Source: Neurospora tetraspora (taxonomy: Eukaryota > Ascomycota > Sordariomycetes > Sordariales > Sordariaceae). From it: a stretch of DNA of 64,000 nt. This document shows positions 57,300 through 64,000 of this stretch, piece after piece. The position numbers were made by a program, and so were the translations under genes. Where the stretch lies: assembly GCF_033439725.1 (NCBI RefSeq), contig NW_026944389.1, positions 3,162,001 to 3,226,000 on the forward strand. The letters run 5' to 3'. Within the stretch, counting starts at the first letter, position 1. Every line of letters starts with the position of its first letter. The notes under the pieces were generated by a model that was not told the origin of the DNA, ran no database searches, and saw only the letters and a list, made by a program, of their open reading frames with translations.

Positions 57300-59809
57300 A
57301 CCAGGCGGGGCATTCCCTCTCCTCGATTCTTTTCCCCAGACAAGCATCCAACAAGACAATTTCCCCCATGCTTCGCCTTCTTTTTGATAACAGCTAGCAT
57401 CGTGGATACCGACCATGAAACCCAGACTCGTCACGCTGTGACTTCGCCGTCTGCCCAAGTGCCTGTCATTCCGCTTGATGCTCACTGCGGAATATGCAAT
57501 GAGAAAATCGATCGAGACGTCTTCGTCACTGCTTGTATGCTCCCTTCCCCCACCAAATTCTCGGTATACCTTAACTGACAGAAGATGATCAGTGATTGGA
57601 AAACGAGGACGCATGACCTACCTTGGCCGTACCATCAAGTTTCCCTTTCCAATCTACGGCACTTACCTCCCCTCTCCAGACGGCATAGACGCATACCTCG
57701 ACCGCAAGAAGTCCTTTCATTTCTGCTACCTGTGCACTGATTCTACCCCATGGAAAGAGTGCCTTTCCAACTGGAAACACTCAAGCCACGCTTTCAACAA
57801 CCCATACGAGGCCGTTACCACCCATCATGACTGCTTTTCCATGTTCATCCAGTCCTGCCCGCTTCCCCCACGCCTGGCATGCGAACGACTATGGAAGGTG
57901 GCCATTGCCAGACGCCCGTGGCCCCTCGGTTACCAAGACCTGCCGTCCATCTCACTTACCGGCGCATATCATGTCCTGTGCGTAGAAGCGGTGAGAAAGG
58001 TTGCTTCAATCTACAACATTCGCCAGTTGACCAACTTTCCCACGGAATTGGTCGAGCGGATTCGGTCATACTCCCCAGGAGAACCCGTGTTTTGGAGGGC
58101 TGTCACCGCCCTGACAGTGGCTTTGTCCCTGTCCAACTTCCCAGTCATTGATGAGCAACGTGTCGAACTGACCAAGGTATCCCACTGGGAAAGAGGGGGC
58201 ACAATACAAACTTCGGGACCCGAAGGCCGCACAACCGATGTCCTCCGTATCACCTTCGACATAGATGGAGTCCGCAAGATTGAACGGCTTCCACGATGGC
58301 CCAACTGCGAAAAGCAACTAAAGACAGATGAAAGATTTGCCTGGGTTATATTGGAAATAGACGGTGTCGAAATCCGAGACAAAATGGCGTACTGTCAAGG
58401 CGGTCTCCTTCGATTCAGCTGGGGTGACACCAGCCGTGCACTTGCACACAGCATCCCACCGATGATCTGGGACACGCCTACACCTCCGGACCTGCATAAC
58501 ATTGAGTACAATGCGGACAAATTCTATTTTCCGTTTTTTGGAGGGGGGTATGGTGGCTCCTTTGAGGCGGGGCACTTGATCAATCTCGACTCTATATCCG
58601 GCCTCACCTTCGTATATGAGGGCAAAGAGCTCACGGCAATTCACTCGCATTGTGGCGACGCGATCAACAACTTCGGCATTCCTGTCGGTTCCCGTTACGG
58701 TCAACACCAAGCCTGCTTCTTCCTTCCAGTTACTAAAGAAGACAAGATTATGGCCATTGGTATTGGATGCTACCCAAGAGCGTTGGTGATAGTTGTAAGT
58801 TTCTTCTTCCCCGGTGCTAATCGTCGGTGTCCTTCCCCTCGTCGTCATTCCTTTTCTACGTCCCATTTACCTTGAATGAGTCACACATCCTATCTCTCTT
58901 TGTCTTGTTTCCTGTCTTCTGACTTTCCCTGTCCCTTCCTAGGTCAAGAAGCGCCTGTCTGGGGATACCGTCATCGGTTTGCCATGCCCCAACCCCATTA
59001 CAGGTCAAGAAATTTCGGTAATGTCACCTGATGATACAGAATTTGAGTTTCTGGCGGGACCCACGGAGGGCGATGAAGAATATTTCGATCCTCGTCATTT
59101 TCACTGGGGTGCGAGAGAGCCTCAGGCGCTGCTATATGGCTTCCAGGGTAAGCGAAACCAGCTAGACCTGTTAGGAGGCTATCGCTATGATCCGCCCCAG
59201 AATTGGGTACCTGGATGGAAACCAAGATTGCAGGGGCGGTCGATTCCTCATAATTGGCCTCAAAATAATCTTTTTAGCAGGGACAACCAGGAAGATCTCC
59301 GCTTCTACACTTCTGCGCCGCTCGAGGGGGTTATTTCTGCCCAGATGTTCTACAGTAGGAGATTCGTTCCCCGTGGAGGAGAGCCCTTCTGCTCAGGCAT
59401 CATCTTTCACTATGAGAACGGAGGCTCGAGGGTGGTCGGGGAGGTTCGACTTATCAACGACCGAGCCAGTATTGCAGGCGAGACTATTATCCATCCTAAG
59501 CTGATATGTCTGGAGTGGCCAAAGCGTGATGGAAGTTCCATCAGCCAGAGAATTCGCTTCTTGACAGAGGCCGACATCGAGAAAGGCGTACATCCAGTCC
59601 ACACAAATCCCCGCCTCGGCAAGTGTACCCGTTTCCCGATAGTCAAGGAGAGTGTTTGCTACCCTATGGAAGGCACGATTGACTGGTGGTTTACTGCGAG
59701 CGAAAGGATGCGGGTAGAGATACGGGAGCAAAGGTGGATGATGCCGGGGGAGGAGGAGGAGGATACACAGGAGGGAGAGTCACAGGAAGAGGACATTGAT
59801 GATGATTAG
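57300..59809 (+). CDS. F-box-like protein of unknown function, three exons
   Basis: Exons: uncertain start to 57534, 57593-58794, 58943-59809; introns 58 nt (GTATGC, TTAACTGAC, ATCAG) and 148 nt (GTAAGT..CCTAG). Exon 1 gives HCGICNEKIDRDV, a possible zinc-binding CxxC start, joined in frame to exon 2. Exon 2 carries CYLCTDS, a CVEAVRKV helix and FPTELVERIRSYSPGEPVFWRAV, which reads as an F-box-like segment. Exon 3 has no known domain and ends in an acidic Glu/Asp tail. F-box proteins usually link substrates to SCF ubiquitin ligase; no substrate domain is identified. No ATG is in frame in exon 1 (open from about 57243), so the true start needs another upstream exon, or the CDS begins at ATG 57613. 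Expected to be about 700 aa. Confidence 0.6.
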
Positions 59810-62800
59810 GACGTTGCAGACACCTATATAGTTGTGTATGAACGGATATGGGAACATGAAGGGGTACACCTTGGAGGTAGGCCTGTGATATACACGACGC
59901 TTAGTTCAAGCAATTAGAGGAAAATGAACCATGAAATTGAATTGAATACGGGGAATGAAATAAGAAGACAAGAAGTAAACCGAACGAAAAGGAAGGAGAA
60001 CAAAAGGAAAAAAACCCCTCCACCATCGGTCATCGCTCAGCAGTCATCAGTCATCGGCCATTTCCTGCCGAAGTCATTTTCACCCACTACCCGGAAGAAC
60101 AAAGGAGCAATCACTCAGCATCGAAGAAGATAAACCAACCTGCTATCTAGCACAACCTAGAGAGAAAAGGAATTTATAGTTACAGCAAGAGACAACAACA
60201 GTCACGAGCAGCTTGAGTGCTGCTCACCCTCTTCTCAGGCTCGACCAGGGCACCAGCGGGCTCACGTCGAAGGAATATTAGAGCATGAGGTCTGGGAAAG
60301 GGGTAATTAGGTAGGTAGCTTGCCTGAAATATATGCACACATCATGCATTGTTGGATCAAATATGCGTTTTACCTAACTATGTGTTCTTTTCGAGCACAA
60401 AAGGCAGCGGCTACACCGCCTATTCTTCGCATAGAGAGCGAATGTTTCCCTATCCATTCAGTCATTGTTATGCAATGAGGGAAGCCGCCGCGGTGGCATG
60501 TTCCGAAATCCGAAATGCCCCAATATGTGTTATCAAACTGGCCCAAAATCGGGAGGTTTTGAACAAGAAAACGGGAGGTGTAGATGATGATGATGCTATG
60601 AGTTTAGAATGTTGTAGCAGAGGGCGGGTGGAAAAGATGACAACAATTACAGAATGTCGATGGCTTCATTGCTGTAAGTCTTTATCATTTGAGGATTGAC
60701 CTCTAACCACGAATAGGAAAAGAAATAAAAATGGGAAAAAAATGATTCAACGGGGAAAAAAAAGCAAGAAAGAAATCCAGGTTTGACAGTGAGTGGAGCT
60801 GGAGGTGAACAGCTCAAGAGTACCTATGAAAGGTTGCTCCAACAAACGGCGGTGAAGTATGTATGGAATGTGAAGCTGAAGACAAGAGGGGACCACGCTC
60901 CTGATGGACTGGACTTGAAATGAGTGACTCGGGAGACATGGCGAAGTTCATCTGGTAGGTATCCCGGGAGTGAGGCGACTCCTAATTTTTACCGCTTTCC
61001 CACATTTATCGAAAAGTAGTCAACCACACAAGAGAAGATGAATTCTCGGCTCTTCAAACTTTTCTTCTTCTTCTTCTTCTTTTTTCTCTTTTCAACAATT
61101 TTCAAAAAAAGTGCCGAGAGCGTAGGCAGCGAAAAGTTGCCCTAGGCAAAACCAAGTCCAACTCGCAAGATCTCGTCCGCTCCACTAGCCCCTGAACTAA
61201 CGGAAAACTTGCATGTAAACAAACAGGAAGGGGGACAACAGAAAAAAAAAAGCCCGTTGCAGTTTGCTCAACTGTCTGTCTGCGTGTGCCATGTTACTAT
61301 GTTCATTCACATCCACAAAGAATCTGCTGGCTCATCCATGACAAAAAAAAAATCGGAAGGACTTTCAGGCATAAGTGACGGACGGGGGTGCAAGGTATCA
61401 GCTTTTTTTGTCATTGACGAGCTTGGGAAGGCATCATCAGCTTCGTACAACTATACTTCTGTGAAAGGTGAAAAGCCATCTCGCGGTCGGGCGATAACGG
61501 GTGACATCGGCTTTCGAAAGCGAACGAGCCCTCCCGTAATGGAGAGCCCATTAATTCGGACCCGACCCGGACCCAACCCAACAAGATGGCTCCATCGGCC
61601 CGCCCATCAAGTCACTTGACGTTACAGAATTTCATCGGGCCCTGACTTGTCACTGGGCGGTTCCAGTTGTTCCAGGCTTTTTTTGTCTGGGGGACCGGGG
61701 GATGTTAGCTGGTTAGTGGAGTTGTGATGGAAAAAGGCGTGGTGGTACGGGTGGTTAGTGGTGGAGTGAGTCGGGGGAGGTGGATACAAAATTGTCATCC
61801 CCAACCCCCACGGACTCCACGGACTCCACGGTTTGCCCGGATCCCCAGCCGGTTTTTAAACTCAGCGCGCCCAAAAGGGGGCTTTTTGCGCGGGTTAGCT
61901 TTGTATCGGGTTGTGGTGAGGTTGATGCAGCGGTTGGAAGAAAAGCTGGCAAAAGTAACCGGGACTTGGGCATTTTTTGCGGTACGTGCAAAAGTCTATT
62001 CTGGATAATCGTTCCCGGTTTGCGGCTCTCTCCATGGGGAACTGCGGGGGGAGAACTGGGGATTGGGGGTGGACTGGGGGAAATTTCTCCATAGGATGCT
62101 CCACATGACCCCCACGTAACGTAAAAGCAAGCGCTGGAATTCCGGGGTGGTCGTCGACGACCACGACCACGACGTGCCAACCTGCGTCCCACTGTGGAGC
62201 GGTTCAAGAAAAAAGTTGCCGATTTGGGTCAAACTTTTTCATGGTCGTCTTTTGACAGACAACCAGAATTCAGCTGGAGAGGTGTAAACTCTAGCATACA
62301 GGGCCAGGAGAGCGAGACTGGCTGGACCAGGACTAGGTCTTGTGTGCCGGCCCGAGGTTTTGGCGAGTTCCGAGACCAGTACGTACCCGTAGAGCGGTGG
62401 ACGGTGTAAGTGATAGCCAGTGTAGAGTGGTGAGGCTTTTCGAGACAGGTGTTGGCGATGTTTACAGGCGGTGAGTCGTGAGTCCCGGACCGAGGGAGTT
62501 TGTCTGATGTGTTCGACCTAGTTGGGGGATGGGAGTATTTAAGGTGTATGTCCTGTACAGCCAAATTGGCCGAGGTTGCGGCTAGAGACAGAATTTGTCT
62601 CGTTTCTGAGAATGAAGCGGCAGTGGTCGCCTTATACGGTAGCAGTCAAAGGGGATCATCAGGGACCGGTCCCCCAGAGTTGAAGTGTGATCCAGATCGT
62701 GTATGCAACTTTATCTGTGCGCTAGGCCATGCGATTGTAATTTGGGTTTTGGGGGAGACGCGGAGAATATCGAGTAAACCGTCCTCGTGGGTAGCAGAAT

Positions 62801-64000
62801 GGGTCTCCAAACATCGTCAAGTGCTGGAAGTTGGTGTTGTTTGACGGGGCAGATGCCAAGACAAACGGGACAAGACCAGCCAAGCTTGAGGCTCGTTCGG
62901 GGAAGCGGGATCTGGACGGCACGTGCGCCCCCCAGGATGTCGGTTTGCCAGAACGTGTGCATGGGGTTGGTACATACCTAGGTAGGTACAGCAAACCGTG
63001 CACCGTAAACTGCTGGCATCGAAGTGGGGAATGTTGAGAATTATAATCAGACTGAAAGGTACATCCCGATCTTACTTGCGCGCATACATATCTGTACAAA
63101 CGAAAGAATGGTTGCACGGCAGGAACTGCAACCGTGATGGCCACGTTATCAAGCAAGCTTACACCTGATCGTCCAGCACCACGCGATGCGGAGAGCTTCT
63201 CCGACGACAGAGAGAGGATGGGACGAACGTCCAAGACAAGACGGGATGAGATGTAAATGCCGCGCTAGTCGTTCACACACACGTTGGGGTCGGTTGAAGA
63301 GTCGAGACCTGGTCAAGATTTTCTGGCGCAAGGGAAGAGGAAAATTCTGAGCGATAGGGGTTGTCGGGTTGTCGGGTTGTCGGGGCGCCTACTGGAATCG
63401 TCCAAGTCAAACAAGTTAGTAGTTGCCGTGGAAGGAAACTGATGGCCAGAACTAAGTTGTCAGGATTCGGGACCTAGAATGTCGTCGGGCAAGCGGCACC
63501 AGCAGCGGCAAGTCGTTCCTGTCGTCCAAGTTTTCTCAAAGTTCGCGTTGATGTCGCTCCCAATTCCCAAAGCAGCAGAATGCCGTGTGGGGCATGCAGG
63601 TCGCTGCCAAGCCGCCGAAAAGAAAGCGGGCTACTGCAGAGTCGGGCGCCAGAAGGGTTTTTGTTAATTGTTAGTGCAGCTTGTCAAGTTGTCGTCGCCG
63701 TCAGGGGCGCTCGCGCTGTCAAAGAGGCGTTCGTTCCCGTCTTGACTTTTTCTTGGTATCGCCTAAAATGTGAGAATTTCCCCAATGAAGAACCCCAATT
63801 ACAACATTAAGGCCAACCACGAGTAAAAAGGGTTCTTCCAGATTTTGAATAGTCCATGTTCTGGCCGCGACTGGTTGGCCATTTTCTCAATGCTATAGGT
63901 ACCACGTATGTACAATTGACAGTGTCAGGCCTGCAGGAAAAGACTGAAAATCTCTGCTCGCCTCTCGGAAAGGTTGGGGAATGGAACTTGTGTGACTTGC
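59810..64000. other. 4.2 kb without a recognisable gene
   Basis: Short frames only, overlapping on both strands. Simple features: a CTT run near 61066-61081, an ACTCCACGG triplication near 61806-61831, an 18-bp palindrome at 62147-62164, a GTTGTCGGG triplication near 63360-63385. Probably the 3' UTR of the F-box-like gene and upstream sequence of a gene beyond the window. Confidence 0.4.
62147..62164. other. Perfect 18-bp palindrome
   Basis: GTGGTCGTCGACGACCAC, centred on GTCGAC. Could be a dimeric regulator site or chance. Confidence 0.4.

Noticed and set aside
61209-61619. 136-codon frame in the right-hand gene-free region
   Set aside because: Low-complexity Lys and Arg/Pro runs, no homologous domain seen, no conserved start context.

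Overview
This window comes from a filamentous ascomycete, most likely a member of the Sordariales (the Neurospora/Sordaria/Podospora/Chaetomium group). The evidence is short 55-190 nt GT-AG introns with CTAAC-type branch points, GC-rich coding sequence, a gene set typical of Sordariomycetes, and a 14 kb AT-rich block almost devoid of CpA/TpG, which is the footprint of repeat-induced point mutation (RIP). The species cannot be fixed from sequence alone.

Layout. 0.3-3.4 kb: a two-finger C2H2 protein, a hairpin-forming inverted repeat and a GIY-YIG-like protein. About 4.6-18.6 kb: nested, RIP-ruined transposons. A Ty1/copia element on + (3' LTR 18433-18590) is split by a complete 8.5 kb Ty3/gypsy element on - (two 275-bp LTRs, 5-bp target duplication AATAT). 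The gypsy element itself carries a 407-bp inverted-repeat element. 18.9-22 kb: a SNA3/Pmp3-family membrane protein facing an Arb1-type Argonaute chaperone. 22-25 kb: no confident gene, one 164-bp mariner-like MITE. 25-29 kb: inositol polyphosphate multikinase and the mRNA 3'-end/tRNA factor CLP1. 29-35.6 kb: about 6.6 kb without a gene. 35.6-37.6 kb: a Gpr1/GPR-4-type glucose-sensing GPCR. 38.3-41.4 kb: a class I glutamine amidotransferase and a PPX1-type exopolyphosphatase. 41.7-49.1 kb: ATP25 and mitochondrial RNA polymerase, divergent from a 1.1 kb promoter region. 49.6-50.2 kb: a small Cys-rich secreted protein. 50.46-50.90 kb: a hAT-type MITE. 51.2-52.5 kb: an Arc1p/EMAPII tRNA-binding cofactor. 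53.9-56.7 kb: an LSH/DDM1-type SNF2 remodeller (MUS-30 type). About 57.3-59.8 kb: a three-exon F-box-like protein. 59.8-64 kb: nothing convincing.

The genes are mostly housekeeping. Several concern mitochondrial expression (ATP25, mitochondrial RNA polymerase, possibly Arc1) or RNA and chromatin silencing (Arb1, LSH). The most interesting signals are the readable order of insertion and RIP in the nested transposons, an ATG-less in-frame presequence-like extension upstream of ARC1, an in-frame Cys-rich reading frame after the SNA3-like stop codon, and three unrelated non-autonomous DNA elements with clear ends. All exon joins were derived by hand from splice signals and checked for reading frame; none has been tested against transcripts.
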